From assembly GCA_020634885.1 (NCBI GenBank), contig JACKAW010000008.1:1-64000 (forward strand): a DNA stretch of 64,000 nucleotides, read 5' to 3'. Positions 1 through 8,458 of the stretch are shown in pieces (the stretch's first letter is position 1; every line of letters begins with the position of its first letter). Position numbers and translations under genes: made by a program. Source of the DNA: Anaerolineales bacterium. Its GTDB lineage: Bacteria > Chloroflexota > Anaerolineae > Anaerolineales > Villigracilaceae. The notes beneath the pieces are model-generated. The model did not search any database. It had not been told where the DNA came from and worked only from the letters and a program-made list of their open reading frames with translations.

Positions 1-671
1 CGTTCCCAGCTTATCTCTACGCCGAGAACTGATTCGACAGTCGTTGCCCGAGCCAGCAATCTTTCTTTTGAGTTTTGTCGCGTGGATTCATTTTCAAAAA
101 TCAACGCATCACAAATACGAGACAGGTCACCGGTCAACGGAAGCGAGCCATGTTGCAACACGCCTTCTTTCTTCCGCGCCTGTGCCGAGCCGATGAGCTT
201 CTTCCCATCGACTGTAATTTCATAAGTTGAAGGCACTTCAAAGCAGATGGGGTTCAAGTTTTGCTGAGTATGCCCATCTTCATGTTCTTTCATTTCAACA
301 GGCACGCTCAACTCGTGCACGGCATGGAGCAACGCCTGTGCGAGTCGGTTGTAAGACTCAAGCACGCCACCTGCAAGAGTCGACTCATCTGTTGAACCGG
401 TTACAGAGTAGGTCAACTCGTCGGTGTGCAGGATCGCCCTTCCCCCCGTCACGCGGCGGACGACATCCCAGCCTTGAGCGTGGAGTCGTTCCACATCCAC
501 ATCCTTGAAGGATTGGGCGTGACCGAGCGAGAGACAAGCCGGATTCCATGCATAAAGCCGCAGGGTTGAAATTGATTCGCCGCGATGGATATGTTCGAGA
601 ATAGCTTCATCGGCTGCCATGTTCCATGCGCCGCTGGTTGGGGGAGTGTAAAGTAGTCGCCAGATGGTCAT
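1..671 (-). CDS. lipoate-protein ligase A / octanoyltransferase family protein (C-terminus beyond window)
   Basis: The frame is open from an ATG at 671 to the window edge, giving about 223 residues (MTIWRLLYTPP...), so the C-terminus is missing. The protein shows the biotin/lipoate-ligase signature RRVTGGRAILHTDELTYSV and the DGKKLIGSAQ segment that holds the active-site lysine of this superfamily. Members attach lipoyl or octanoyl groups to E2 subunits and GcvH in the cytoplasm. I cannot separate LplA (ligase) from LipM (octanoyltransferase) without the C-terminus. It follows the aldolase gene on the same strand, separated by the paired-hairpin element at 679-741, which lies in its 5' leader. 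The family is clear; the exact reaction is open. Confidence 0.85.
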   Translation of the reverse strand, partial: MTIWRLLYTPPTSGAWNMAADEAILEHIHRGESISTLRLYAWNPACLSLGHAQSFKDVDVERLHAQGWDVVRRVTGGRAILHTDELTYSVTGSTDESTLAGGVLESYNRLAQALLHAVHELSVPVEMKEHEDGHTQQNLNPICFEVPSTYEITVDGKKLIGSAQARKKEGVLQHGSLPLTGDLSRICDALIFENESTRQNSKERLLARATTVESVLGVEISWE

Positions 672-678
672 AGGGTTT

Positions 679-741
679 GTAGGTCACGTTTTCAACGTGA
701 CATTTCTTGATTTACATCGTCACGCTACAAGCGTGACCTAC
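679..741. repeat. paired 23-nt hairpin element, GTAGGTC family, copy 1 (compact, 63 bp)
   Basis: Two 23-nt units face each other: 679-701 reads GTAGGTC outward to GAC, and 719-741 is the same design inverted, ending GACCTAC. Each unit folds by itself (GTCACG with CGTGAC; GTCACGC with GCGTGAC). The right unit is base-identical to the unit at 11222-11244. The TAG stop of the aldolase gene (738-740) lies inside the right unit. Related pairs are at 11222-11479 and 56184-56240. Confidence 0.85.
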
Positions 742-1673
742 GTGATAGCCAAAAATTTCTCAGCCGCTTCTTCAACTGTCTTTTCATCGGCGCTTTCGAG
801 CGGATGGCGCAATGCCCAATTTGGCAAGCCGTGAATTTTGTGCAGCAAGCCTTTCACAACCGGCGCAATGGGGGAGTACTGTTCAAGGAAGTGACGCTGT
901 GCTGTAACTCGTGCCTGCACTTCAGATGGGTCTTTGCCCGCTTGGAACAAGTCCCAGACCTCGCGCAGGTTGTCTGAAATGAGATTGGCTGGGGCGGTGA
1001 TCGCACCCTGGGCATGATTCTTCAGTGCGTGATGAAAGTATGAATCGGTTCCGTTCAACACCAGCAGGTCGCTGCCAAAGCGTTGTCCTAAAGCGGTTGC
1101 AAACGATTCATCATGTGACGAATCTTTGATGCCTGCGAATCGACGGGGGAACTTTTCCTTCAAGCGTTCCAGCAGATCCAAAGAGAAACCGATGCCCGTC
1201 ATCACTGGGATGTGATACCCAAGCAGGTATTTTCCCTCGGGCACGGCTTGCTCGATCAGTTCGCTAAACCAATTGAACAAACCTTCTTCGCTTGCTTTGC
1301 GGAAGTAGTATGGCGGCAGGACGACTGTGCCGTCGTAGCCGAGTTCGTAGGCAAGTTTTGTCAGCTCGATGGTTTCGCTCAGGCTGGGCGTGCCTGTCCC
1401 TGCCAGCAGGCGGAAATCGCGCACTTGATGCCGAATCACGCGAATGGCACGCAGCAGGGCTTCGCGTTCTTTGGGTGAAAACGATGGACCTTCGCCAGTG
1501 GTGCCGAATAGCAAGGCGCCGTGACATCCGCGCTCTGCGAGAAAATGCAGGAAGATCGAGATCGATTCAAAATCGAATGCTGTATCTGGCTTGCCCGCTG
1601 TTTTGGGTTTGCCAAGATAGGGGGTGACGGCGGCAGCGTATACGCCTGCGAGGGGGTGGAGGGGAGTGGTCAT
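738..1673 (-). CDS. dihydrodipicolinate synthase / N-acetylneuraminate lyase family aldolase
   Basis: This is a 311-residue class I aldolase of the DapA/NAL superfamily, a cytoplasmic TIM barrel that condenses or cleaves pyruvate-type substrates through a Schiff base. Visible signatures are GTTGEG at 57-62 (substrate carboxylate loop), Tyr153 in GYHIPVMTG and the Schiff-base Lys183 in GIKDSS. The Tyr segment differs from the YNVPxR of authentic DapA, so lysine biosynthesis is not assured; a 2-keto-3-deoxy sugar acid aldolase or similar is equally possible. It starts 3 nt after the upstream ParB-like gene, consistent with one operon. Its stop codon is formed by the palindromic element at 719-741. 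Confidence 0.85.
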   Translation of the reverse strand: MTTPLHPLAGVYAAAVTPYLGKPKTAGKPDTAFDFESISIFLHFLAERGCHGALLFGTTGEGPSFSPKEREALLRAIRVIRHQVRDFRLLAGTGTPSLSETIELTKLAYELGYDGTVVLPPYYFRKASEEGLFNWFSELIEQAVPEGKYLLGYHIPVMTGIGFSLDLLERLKEKFPRRFAGIKDSSHDESFATALGQRFGSDLLVLNGTDSYFHHALKNHAQGAITAPANLISDNLREVWDLFQAGKDPSEVQARVTAQRHFLEQYSPIAPVVKGLLHKIHGLPNWALRHPLESADEKTVEEAAEKFLAIT

Positions 1674-1676
1674 GGG

Positions 1677-2525
1677 TTACTCGTTTTCTTCAATGAATTC
1701 CAACGCAGCAATCTCAGGCTTTTGCAAGGGACGACCGTGTTCTTTGTAAAGATAATGCTGGTGGTCGAGCGTCCACAAGTATAGGTCGCCTTCGGTTTTC
1801 TCGGGGAAATCATCAAGTAATTTGCTTTGGCGGATGATGGATACGATGGGCATGTAGACGTTATCGTACCAATGTTCAATAGCCTCTTGCTCAGAGATAT
1901 CGCGTTTGAAATCAATGCCCATAAAATATTTATGTACGGCAATGTGTTCCAACATGCGGCTGAATCCATCTGGAATGGTCAGGCTGATGTTTATATCGCT
2001 TCGCAGGGTATCCAGGTTGGTGCGTTCCAGAAAGTCTACTTTTGCGCCGAGTACTTCCAGGTCTTCCGGTTTGATGCTGGCTGTAAGGTTGACGCGTGTG
2101 GCACATTCGCGCACTTCTGCGTCAATGTAGGTTTGTCCCTTTTCGCGGGCAACGGATACGCGGTGGTGACCATCTACGACAAAATAAACATCGCCTACTT
2201 TGTAAAGAACCACAGGCGGGAGGTGAATATCTTCGTAGAAGGCGCGGTCAACTTTTGTCCATCGGCTGGCGAGTTGATCTTCCTTGGGGAGGAAGACATC
2301 ATCAAATTCGTGATAACGGTTCAAACTCCCTGCGATCTGTTCCACGAGGACGGTTTGCATACCCCGATAAATGGGTCCGCCGATACGCAATTTTTCTTTC
2401 ACGTCATCGTACGATAGCAGGTTGTTGCGCTTGCCTGAAAGAATGGATACGACTTGATTGATAAATGATTTGAAGCGTGCCCGGTTGAAATCGGCACGGG
2501 TTTGTTGGTCTAGTTCGTTTGGCAT
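1677..2525 (-). CDS. ParB/sulfiredoxin-fold domain protein
   Basis: A 282-residue protein starting at ATG 2525 (MPNELDQQ...). A TTG at 2561 would add 12 residues but is less convincing. The middle carries VYFVVDGHHRVSVAREKG, the D-G-x-x-R signature of the ParB N-terminal/sulfiredoxin-like fold, here in the DGHHR form. The rest (DUF-like, helical, acidic) is unfamiliar to me. Proteins of this fold bind nucleotides or act as kinases or nucleases, so function cannot be assigned. It sits between a metallophosphoesterase and an aldolase in a compact minus-strand operon and is far from the parAB locus at 17300-19012. It has no C-terminal helix-turn-helix of the partition type. Confidence 0.7.
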   Translation of the reverse strand: MPNELDQQTRADFNRARFKSFINQVVSILSGKRNNLLSYDDVKEKLRIGGPIYRGMQTVLVEQIAGSLNRYHEFDDVFLPKEDQLASRWTKVDRAFYEDIHLPPVVLYKVGDVYFVVDGHHRVSVAREKGQTYIDAEVRECATRVNLTASIKPEDLEVLGAKVDFLERTNLDTLRSDINISLTIPDGFSRMLEHIAVHKYFMGIDFKRDISEQEAIEHWYDNVYMPIVSIIRQSKLLDDFPEKTEGDLYLWTLDHQHYLYKEHGRPLQKPEIAALEFIEENE

Positions 2526-2570
2526 TTGTTGCTCACTTTTTATTAAGAACGGGAGGTTCAAAGTACGGAT

Positions 2571-3200
2571 TTAAAAATGATTAGTGTCAAATATTTTGTA
2601 TGGGTAGACGTTGATGATCTTGGTTTGCTCCAGAATGGTTTCGTTATTTTCAAGGTTGTTTCTGTAAAAATGCGTATGTCCGTGTAAAAAGTAACGGGGT
2701 CTGGTGATGCGAATGAGCCAGTTTAAGGCTTTTAATCCATTATGCGCCGGATCGTTATCATCATGAATGCCAAATGGGGGAGAGTGGCTGATGAGAAGGT
2801 CAAGTGTACGCCGGTAGCGGATGCGATTCATTAGCAGCTTGGGCAGCATTTTAAAAGCACGTTGATACGCTTCGGCTTGGGTGTATTGGTTTGCGCCATC
2901 TGGTCGATAGCGGACACATCCGCCAAAGCCGCCGATCAAAACTCCTTGATGGTTGACCAGTTTCAAATCCAGGTTTGAGCCGCCTTCCACTCTTGAGCGG
3001 GGGTCTTTGGCATTGAAATCTGGATCGTGGTTTCCAGGCACGTAATACAAGGGTGTGCTTAATATAGTAAGCAGGTATTCGAGATAGGTGTAGGGCAGGT
3101 CACCGCAGCCAAGAATGAGTTTGACATCGTTGAGATGTTCATTCGCTGCAAGGGTGTACATGCGTTCTATCACTTGATCGCTGATTGCCAGAATTTTCAC
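2571..3200 (-). CDS. calcineurin-like metallophosphoesterase
   Basis: A 209-residue cytoplasmic phosphoesterase with the dinuclear-metal motifs in order: SDQ near residue 7 (the usual D-x-H is replaced by D-x-V after DQ), GCGD at 31-34, GNHD at 56-59, SHSPPFG in the middle and HGHTH near the C-terminus. The missing first histidine (SDQV rather than DxH) is unusual but found in some divergent members. Translation starts at GTG 3200, which lies 8 nt after a good -10 box, so the mRNA is predicted leaderless. It heads the minus-strand operon towards lipoate ligase. The substrate is not predictable. Confidence 0.85.
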   Translation of the reverse strand: MKILAISDQVIERMYTLAANEHLNDVKLILGCGDLPYTYLEYLLTILSTPLYYVPGNHDPDFNAKDPRSRVEGGSNLDLKLVNHQGVLIGGFGGCVRYRPDGANQYTQAEAYQRAFKMLPKLLMNRIRYRRTLDLLISHSPPFGIHDDNDPAHNGLKALNWLIRITRPRYFLHGHTHFYRNNLENNETILEQTKIINVYPYKIFDTNHF

Positions 3201-3208
3201 AGAAGCTG

Positions 3209-3237
3209 ATTGTGCCGTAGAACCTCTTTGTGTGCAA
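3209..3237 (-). promoter_or_regulatory. sigma70-type promoter of the metallophosphoesterase operon
   Basis: On the minus strand TTGCAC (3232-3237) is followed by a 17-nt spacer and CACAAT (3209-3214). The GTG start is 8 nt further, too close for a ribosome binding site, so the transcript is probably leaderless. Confidence 0.6.
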
Positions 3238-3325
3238 GCCTTGTTTTCTGAAAAAAAAGGGTTTTTTTGTGTTTTTTCATGCGATTAATCTCAAAATTGC
3301 AATTCCCATAGGCGGTAATTCCCCT

Positions 3326-3331
3326 TATAAT
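3326..3331 (+). promoter_or_regulatory. -10 box (TATAAT) of the kinase/phosphatase operon
   Basis: A perfect TATAAT lies 28 nt before the kinase ATG, in an AT-rich gap shared with the divergent gene at 3200. No clear -35 is seen at the expected distance. An AAAGAAG stretch before the start serves as a weak ribosome binding site. Confidence 0.45.
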
Positions 3332-3359
3332 TCAATGAACCTCAAAGAAGAATTTGTCA

Positions 3360-5267
3360 ATGGAAACGAAAAACATCAACCTCCCTGAACCCTACGACCC
3401 AAATTCTGGTGATCAATCGCGTCAGCAATTGGTTTCGGGGGTAACTTTAGTTAACCGTTACACTATTCAAGATGTGATTGGTGTGGGCGGTATGGGGTCG
3501 GTGTACCGTGCTCGGGATATGCACTTTCCGAATGTGGTTAAGTTGGTGGCTGTAAAAGAGATGATCAATATGGCGCCAGACCCGTTGGTGCGGCAGACCA
3601 TTGTACAGAATTTTGAGCGTGAGGCGAATCTGCTCGCCACACTGCATCATCCATCCATTCCTCGTATTTACGATTATTTTTCTCATGACGACCGTTCGTA
3701 CCTTGTGCTTGAATTTATTCAAGGGAGAGACCTTGAAACTGTTATTAATGAGACAAGCGGATTTCTCTCTGAAGAGCAGGTGATCAGTTGGGCGGTACAG
3801 TTATGCGATGTGCTTGAATACCTGCATTCTCATAAACCGGATGCGATCATCTTCCGTGATATGAAGCCCTCGAACGTGATGATTAACCAGAGTGGGAGTG
3901 TAGTACTCGTGGATTTTGGCATTGCCAAGACCTTTCAAACGGGCATTAAGGGAACGATGATCGGCACGGAAGGATATTCTCCTCCTGAGCAGTATCGTGG
4001 TGATGCCACGCCTCTCGCGGATGTGTACTCACTGGGTGCAACTCTTCATCATTCTCTTACCCGGCGTGACCCGCGTCTTGAACCGCCGTTTACATTTTCT
4101 GAGAGACCTATTCGGCGAATTAATTCGCGTGTTACCGTGGAGTTGGAAACGGTTATAAATACTGCCTTGCAATACAGTCCGGCAGACCGCTTCCCATCGG
4201 CTTCGGCGATGAAGGACGCTTTGATGAGTGTTGCCCGTAAGACGGGTACCTTATCAAAGATTACGGTTGTTGCCAGCCCCTCAGGTGGGTTGCCTACCCC
4301 GGCAACAAGCGGGGTTAAGCCTATCTGGGATTTTAAGTGTGAAGATGAGATTCGCGGCACCCCCACAATTCATCAGGGTATCCTGTATATTGGTTGTTAT
4401 GATAATAACCTGTACGCCTTGAGCGCTGCGGATGGTAAATTCCAGTGGAAGTACCCATCAGAAGGCGGAATCGTCTCACGTCCGGCTGTTCATGAGAATA
4501 ATATCTATTTTGGTTCGGAAGATCGGTTGTTACATGTGGTTGGCGCTCGTACAGGTAAACTAGCCTGGACATATCCAACAGAAGGTAGAATCTATTCCTC
4601 TCCGCGTATTTCAGATAATCATATCTTTTTTGGATCAGATGATAACTACCTTCATGCAGTGAATATTCATAGCGGCAGGGCCGCCTGGAAATTTGCAACG
4701 GATGCCGAGGTACACTCTTCGCCGCTTGTTGCAAATGAGATGATCTATTTTGGAACAGAAGCAGGCACATTTTACGCTCTTGATTTCCGTGGCGGGGCAA
4801 AATGGAGGTTTTCGGCGAAGCGGGGATTGACTTCGTCGCCAGTGAGCCAGGGTGAGGTTATTTTCACGGGTTCGTTGGATGGAACACTATATGCGCTGGA
4901 TATGAAGAGTGGGTGGGCGCTTTGGAAGTTCAGGCTTGGGAAGGGGACGATCTCTTCTCCGGCGGTAGCAGGCGATTTTGTTTTCATTGGCGCGGCAGAT
5001 GGTCATGTTTATTGTGTGGATAGCTATACCGGCAAGGAAGTTTGGCGATTTAAGACGGATAACCAGGTGAGCAGCTCACCAGCCATATACAAAGATTCGC
5101 TTTATATTGGCTCTGTGGATGGTTGTATGTATTGCCTTGAATTTCGAACGGGGAAGATGCGTTGGAAATTTGAAGGAAAGGGATCCATTACAGGGTCTCC
5201 AGTGATTGTTGATGATATTGTTTACTTCGGCTCAACCGACCATCATGTATACGCGTTGTTTGCCTAA
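3360..5267 (+). CDS. Ser/Thr protein kinase with C-terminal PQQ-type beta-propeller
   Basis: About 635 residues from ATG 3360 (an in-frame TTG lies 6 nt earlier). Residues 33-290 form a Hanks-type kinase: glycine loop GVGGMG at 41-46, catalytic Lys66 in VAVKEM, FRDMKPSN at 165-172, DFG at 185-187 and SPPEQY in the activation segment. The HRD histidine is replaced by Phe (FRD), seen in some bacterial kinases. From about 320 to the end there are seven or more PQQ/quinoprotein-like repeats (YIGCYDNNLYAL, YFGSDDNYLHAV and so on) forming a propeller. There is no transmembrane helix between the halves, so both seem cytoplasmic. It is followed at 11 nt by a PP2C phosphatase, suggesting a kinase-phosphatase pair acting on the FHA protein downstream. 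Confidence 0.92.
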   Translation: METKNINLPEPYDPNSGDQSRQQLVSGVTLVNRYTIQDVIGVGGMGSVYRARDMHFPNVVKLVAVKEMINMAPDPLVRQTIVQNFEREANLLATLHHPSIPRIYDYFSHDDRSYLVLEFIQGRDLETVINETSGFLSEEQVISWAVQLCDVLEYLHSHKPDAIIFRDMKPSNVMINQSGSVVLVDFGIAKTFQTGIKGTMIGTEGYSPPEQYRGDATPLADVYSLGATLHHSLTRRDPRLEPPFTFSERPIRRINSRVTVELETVINTALQYSPADRFPSASAMKDALMSVARKTGTLSKITVVASPSGGLPTPATSGVKPIWDFKCEDEIRGTPTIHQGILYIGCYDNNLYALSAADGKFQWKYPSEGGIVSRPAVHENNIYFGSEDRLLHVVGARTGKLAWTYPTEGRIYSSPRISDNHIFFGSDDNYLHAVNIHSGRAAWKFATDAEVHSSPLVANEMIYFGTEAGTFYALDFRGGAKWRFSAKRGLTSSPVSQGEVIFTGSLDGTLYALDMKSGWALWKFRLGKGTISSPAVAGDFVFIGAADGHVYCVDSYTGKEVWRFKTDNQVSSSPAIYKDSLYIGSVDGCMYCLEFRTGKMRWKFEGKGSITGSPVIVDDIVYFGSTDHHVYALFA

Positions 5268-5278
5268 AAGGAGAGCTT

Positions 5279-6208
5279 GTGTCTGATTTCTTTCGTAAGT
5301 TATTTGGTTCAAAGGAAGAGCCTAAGTCAAACCCTGTAAAGCCTGAAGCGCAGTTGACCGATTCTGCTACGACGGCTCCGCTTTCTGACCTTCAATTGCA
5401 ATCCATTATGACAAGCCAGGGTCCGAAATACGAAATGAAACAGTTGGTGGCAGCCGTTGGACAATCGGTTGGGAAACAACGCGACCATAATGAGGATAGT
5501 GTCCTGGCGTTGACGACTACCATCTCTGGCAGCGCTGAGAGTATTCCATTTGGCTTATACATTGTTGCAGATGGGATGGGTGGGCATCAATTTGGCGAAG
5601 TAGCAAGTAATGCTGCTGCTCGTATTGTTGGCGGGAATATTGCTAAAAAATTCCATTCGTACCTTTTTCGGATCCCGACACAGTCAATGCAGGATTCGTT
5701 GCAGGAAGTGATGGAGACGTCCATTCTTGAGGCGCACCAATATATTCAGCGTGAAGCGCCAGGCAGCGGCACAACGATCACTGCCGCATTGGTGGTTGGA
5801 CAGCAGGTTACGATTGGTCATGTAGGTGATAGCCGTGCCTATGCCGTCCATACTGACGGACGTATGGAAGCCTTGACCCGTGATCATTCCCTTGTAAAAC
5901 GGCTGGAAGAACTTGGTCATCTTAGCAAGGATGAGGTGGATAGTTTCCCACACCGTAATGTTCTCATCCGCGCCCTTGGACAGGGAGAAACCCTGGAAGC
6001 AGATATTTTTACAGTGCGTTTTCCACAACCGGGCTATCTTATGATCTGTAGTGATGGGTTGTGGGGGGTGATCAGTGAGAACGACGTTATTCGTATTATT
6101 GGTGAAGCTCCCAACATGCATCGCGCCTGTCAAAGTATGGTAGATGCTGCCAATGCCGCTGGAGGACCCGATAATATTTCAGTCATTCTTGTTCAAATGA
6201 TTGGGTAG
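5279..6208 (+). CDS. PP2C-family Ser/Thr protein phosphatase
   Basis: 309 residues starting at GTG 5279 behind AAGGAGAG. After a roughly 55-residue unstructured N-terminus the PP2C motifs appear in order: RDHNEDS near 69, VADGMGG at 97-102 (metal Asp98), GTTITAAL, GHVGDSRAY, LTRDHSLV, HRNVLIRALG, ICSDGLWG and GGPDNISVI. All metal-binding aspartates are present, so it should be an active Mn2+/Mg2+ phosphatase. It directly follows the Ser/Thr kinase and precedes the J-domain/vWA gene by 2 nt, and probably reverses the kinase. Confidence 0.92.
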   Translation: MSDFFRKLFGSKEEPKSNPVKPEAQLTDSATTAPLSDLQLQSIMTSQGPKYEMKQLVAAVGQSVGKQRDHNEDSVLALTTTISGSAESIPFGLYIVADGMGGHQFGEVASNAAARIVGGNIAKKFHSYLFRIPTQSMQDSLQEVMETSILEAHQYIQREAPGSGTTITAALVVGQQVTIGHVGDSRAYAVHTDGRMEALTRDHSLVKRLEELGHLSKDEVDSFPHRNVLIRALGQGETLEADIFTVRFPQPGYLMICSDGLWGVISENDVIRIIGEAPNMHRACQSMVDAANAAGGPDNISVILVQMIG

Positions 6209-6210
6209 TT

Positions 6211-7698
6211 ATGCCTCAAAATCCGCCGGATTTCTACTCTATTCTTGGAGTTTTCCGTGATGCAACGCAGGAGGAGATCAAACGCGCCTATCTCCATTCT
6301 GCTCAGCGTTTGCACCCGGATAAAAATACGGCGGCTGGTGAGACTGAACTTTTCTTAACCATTCAACAGGCGTATGAGGTTCTATCAAATCCCAACCGGC
6401 GTAAGCAATACGACCTTACACTTCCGAGTGAAGCGTTCACAGAAAAACATAAATACATTCGTTACGCGGTGCAATATAGCCGCCCAAGCCTGGTGTATCT
6501 TCAGGAAAAGCAGATCTTATACGCTTTGGTGAAAATTGAACCTTCGGAGCGGCAATCTGGCAGTTTACCTGCCCCGCCATTAAATATCTGCCTTGTGTTG
6601 GATCGCTCGACTTCCATGCAGGGCGAAAAAATGAATATCCTGAAGGATACAGCGGTGCAATTGATGCGTTCGCTTCGTGCGCACGATGTATTAAGCATTG
6701 TCACTTTTAGTGACCGTGCAGAGGTGGTCGTACCGGCTTCGATAAATACCGATATAAAAAAACATGCAGATAGTATACAAAAGATCACGCCGTCTGGAGC
6801 TACGGAGATTTTTCAAGGTTTAAATGCAGGGCTGAATGAGATTCGTAAGACCATCAGCCCAGACCGTGTGAATCACATCATTCTCCTTACTGATGGAAAT
6901 ACCTATGGAGACGAACAAAAATGCCTGGCTCTGGCTGAAAAGGCTGCGTTACTGAACGTAGGCATTACAGGAATGGGAATAGGATACGAGTGGAATGATG
7001 TTTTTTTGGATGCTCTTGCAGGAAAGACCGGTGGGTCGTCAGTTCATATTTCTCAACCGAGAGATATTGAACATTTCCTGATCGAGAAATTCAAGTCGTT
7101 TTCCAATATTTATGCAGATGAAGTGAATTTGGAAATCAGGCTTCGCGATGGTGTGGAGACAAATTTTGTTTTCCGGCTTCAACCAGATGGTGGGCAGGTG
7201 GATGTAGCCAGCCCCTTGCGTCTGGGTCCAATTCTGCGTAATGCCCCGCTTGAAATCCTTATTGAGATGATCGTTCACCCTCAGGCATTACATAATGGAC
7301 CTGTGACTTTGCTGGAAGGTGCGCTCAAAGTATCTGTAAAATCTGACCCGATGCCAGTCGCACCTTTGCTTATCCGCTTGAACCGTGAGGTGAAGGATGA
7401 ACCGGCTGCCTCTGAACCTCCAAAATCCATCTTAAAGGCGATCTCGCAGTTGACCTTGTATCGAATGCAGGAGCGTGCCAAGGTAGCCGCTGAAGAAGGA
7501 AGATATAACGAAGCATCACAACAACTGCAAAGGCTGGCAACGCATTTGCTGGCGCAGGGCGAGAACTCGGCGGCAAAAACAGCCTTGTTGGAAGCGCAAA
7601 ACCTTGAAAACTCACATGCCTGGAGTGCATCGGGCATTAAAGATATTAAATACCAAACCCGTGCCTTGTTGCTGGGGGGTGGTAAGGAGAAGAACTGA
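6211..7698 (+). CDS. J-domain / von Willebrand factor A fusion protein
   Basis: 495 residues with two recognisable modules. Residues 6-68 are a J domain (DFYSILGV, HPD at 35-37, KQYDL end), the Hsp70-recruiting unit of DnaJ. There is no G/F, zinc-finger or DnaJ C-terminal region. Residues about 125-300 are a vWA domain with a complete MIDAS: DRSTS at 131-135, a Thr in PSGATEI and LLTDGNTYGD. The C-terminal 90 residues are helical and TPR-like (RYNEASQQLQRLATHLLAQGE). The combination suggests a scaffold that brings DnaK to metal-dependent protein complexes. Translation overlaps the FHA gene (TGATG). Confidence 0.85.
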   Translation: MPQNPPDFYSILGVFRDATQEEIKRAYLHSAQRLHPDKNTAAGETELFLTIQQAYEVLSNPNRRKQYDLTLPSEAFTEKHKYIRYAVQYSRPSLVYLQEKQILYALVKIEPSERQSGSLPAPPLNICLVLDRSTSMQGEKMNILKDTAVQLMRSLRAHDVLSIVTFSDRAEVVVPASINTDIKKHADSIQKITPSGATEIFQGLNAGLNEIRKTISPDRVNHIILLTDGNTYGDEQKCLALAEKAALLNVGITGMGIGYEWNDVFLDALAGKTGGSSVHISQPRDIEHFLIEKFKSFSNIYADEVNLEIRLRDGVETNFVFRLQPDGGQVDVASPLRLGPILRNAPLEILIEMIVHPQALHNGPVTLLEGALKVSVKSDPMPVAPLLIRLNREVKDEPAASEPPKSILKAISQLTLYRMQERAKVAAEEGRYNEASQQLQRLATHLLAQGENSAAKTALLEAQNLENSHAWSASGIKDIKYQTRALLLGGGKEKN

Positions 7699-8198
7699 TG
7701 ATTATTTGTTCCAATTGTAAACATGCCAATGTGACTGGAACCATGTTCTGCGTTGAATGCGGCGCCCAATTGATTGGCAAGGATACGTTGGTGACCCAAT
7801 CCATTGGGACGGATATACCTGAAAAAACGGGAGCAAGAGAAGTTACCGAAGCCGTTGAAGGGGAGAATGCCTGGGCGAATTTACACTTGCTGGAAACCGG
7901 ACAGGTATTGCCCCTGACCGTTCGTAATGAATTCACCATGGGGCGCATTAGCGAAGGGCAGCCCATCATGCCGGATATTGACCTTTCGCCCTATCAGGCA
8001 TATGCTGCGGGTGTTTCGCGTTTACACGCGGTGATCAAGCGCTTCGGTTTACAGATCATTTTTATGGATCTGGGCTCTGCAAATGGTTCGTTTCTAAATA
8101 ACGCCCGATTGGAACCAAACACCGAAAATACCCTGAAACATGGCGATGTGATTTCGCTCGGTAAGCTAAGAATTCAGGTATTGATCGAAAAAAAATAA
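7698..8198 (+). CDS. zinc-ribbon and FHA domain protein
   Basis: 166 residues. The N-terminus has a double CxxC zinc ribbon (Cys4, Cys7, Cys18, Cys21). Residues about 75-160 form a forkhead-associated domain with the phosphothreonine-binding signature: Gly82-Arg83, SRLH at 107-110 and the NG pair at 129-130 (GSANGSF). FHA domains dock phosphothreonine, so this is the obvious reader for the kinase encoded three genes upstream. A linker rich in Thr and Glu (residues 28-55) could be the phosphorylated site, but this is inference. Start ATG 7698 overlaps the preceding stop by one base. Confidence 0.88.
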   Translation: MIICSNCKHANVTGTMFCVECGAQLIGKDTLVTQSIGTDIPEKTGAREVTEAVEGENAWANLHLLETGQVLPLTVRNEFTMGRISEGQPIMPDIDLSPYQAYAAGVSRLHAVIKRFGLQIIFMDLGSANGSFLNNARLEPNTENTLKHGDVISLGKLRIQVLIEKK

Positions 8199-8215
8199 GT
8201 TAAAGGAAAACGGAA

Positions 8216-8458
8216 ATGCCATACAGTATTATTTTACATATCCCCAATGAGGCATCCGTTCTGTGCGAGGTTGAGGCGCTCCCTGGTCCCTCAGATACCA
8301 TTATCACGGTTATTAATCCGCGACAGAAGGATGGGAAGGATCTTCATTACATCGATGCGGAGACCGCCAAGGTGATCTGGCCCCTGGTTAAGATCGGCTT
8401 CATTGAAGTTCTTGGCGATGCCGAAGATGACAAGATCATTGGCTTTGTGAGGAAATAA
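8216..8458 (+). CDS. small conserved protein of the phospho-signalling operon, function unknown
   Basis: 80 residues (MPYSIILHIPNEASVL...), behind AAAGGAAAACGGA and ending in a TAATG overlap with the response regulator gene. It is acidic, beta-rich, has no membrane segment or cysteine cluster, and I do not recognise the family. The translational coupling indicates that it is made together with the regulator and may work in the same pathway. Confidence 0.7.
   Translation: MPYSIILHIPNEASVLCEVEALPGPSDTIITVINPRQKDGKDLHYIDAETAKVIWPLVKIGFIEVLGDAEDDKIIGFVRK

Noticed and set aside
679..741. Mobilisation of the GTAGGTC units by the TnpA-like protein at 41874
   Set aside because: REP-associated Y1 transposases need the HUH motif, which this protein lacks, and no unit flanks its gene. 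The link is attractive but unsupported.
1827..2417. 196-codon plus-strand frame
   Set aside because: Antisense to the ParB-fold gene, no ribosome binding site and no motif.
3232..3300. A- and T-rich runs before the kinase gene as a terminator
   Set aside because: The runs of A and T are not arranged as a stable GC-containing stem.
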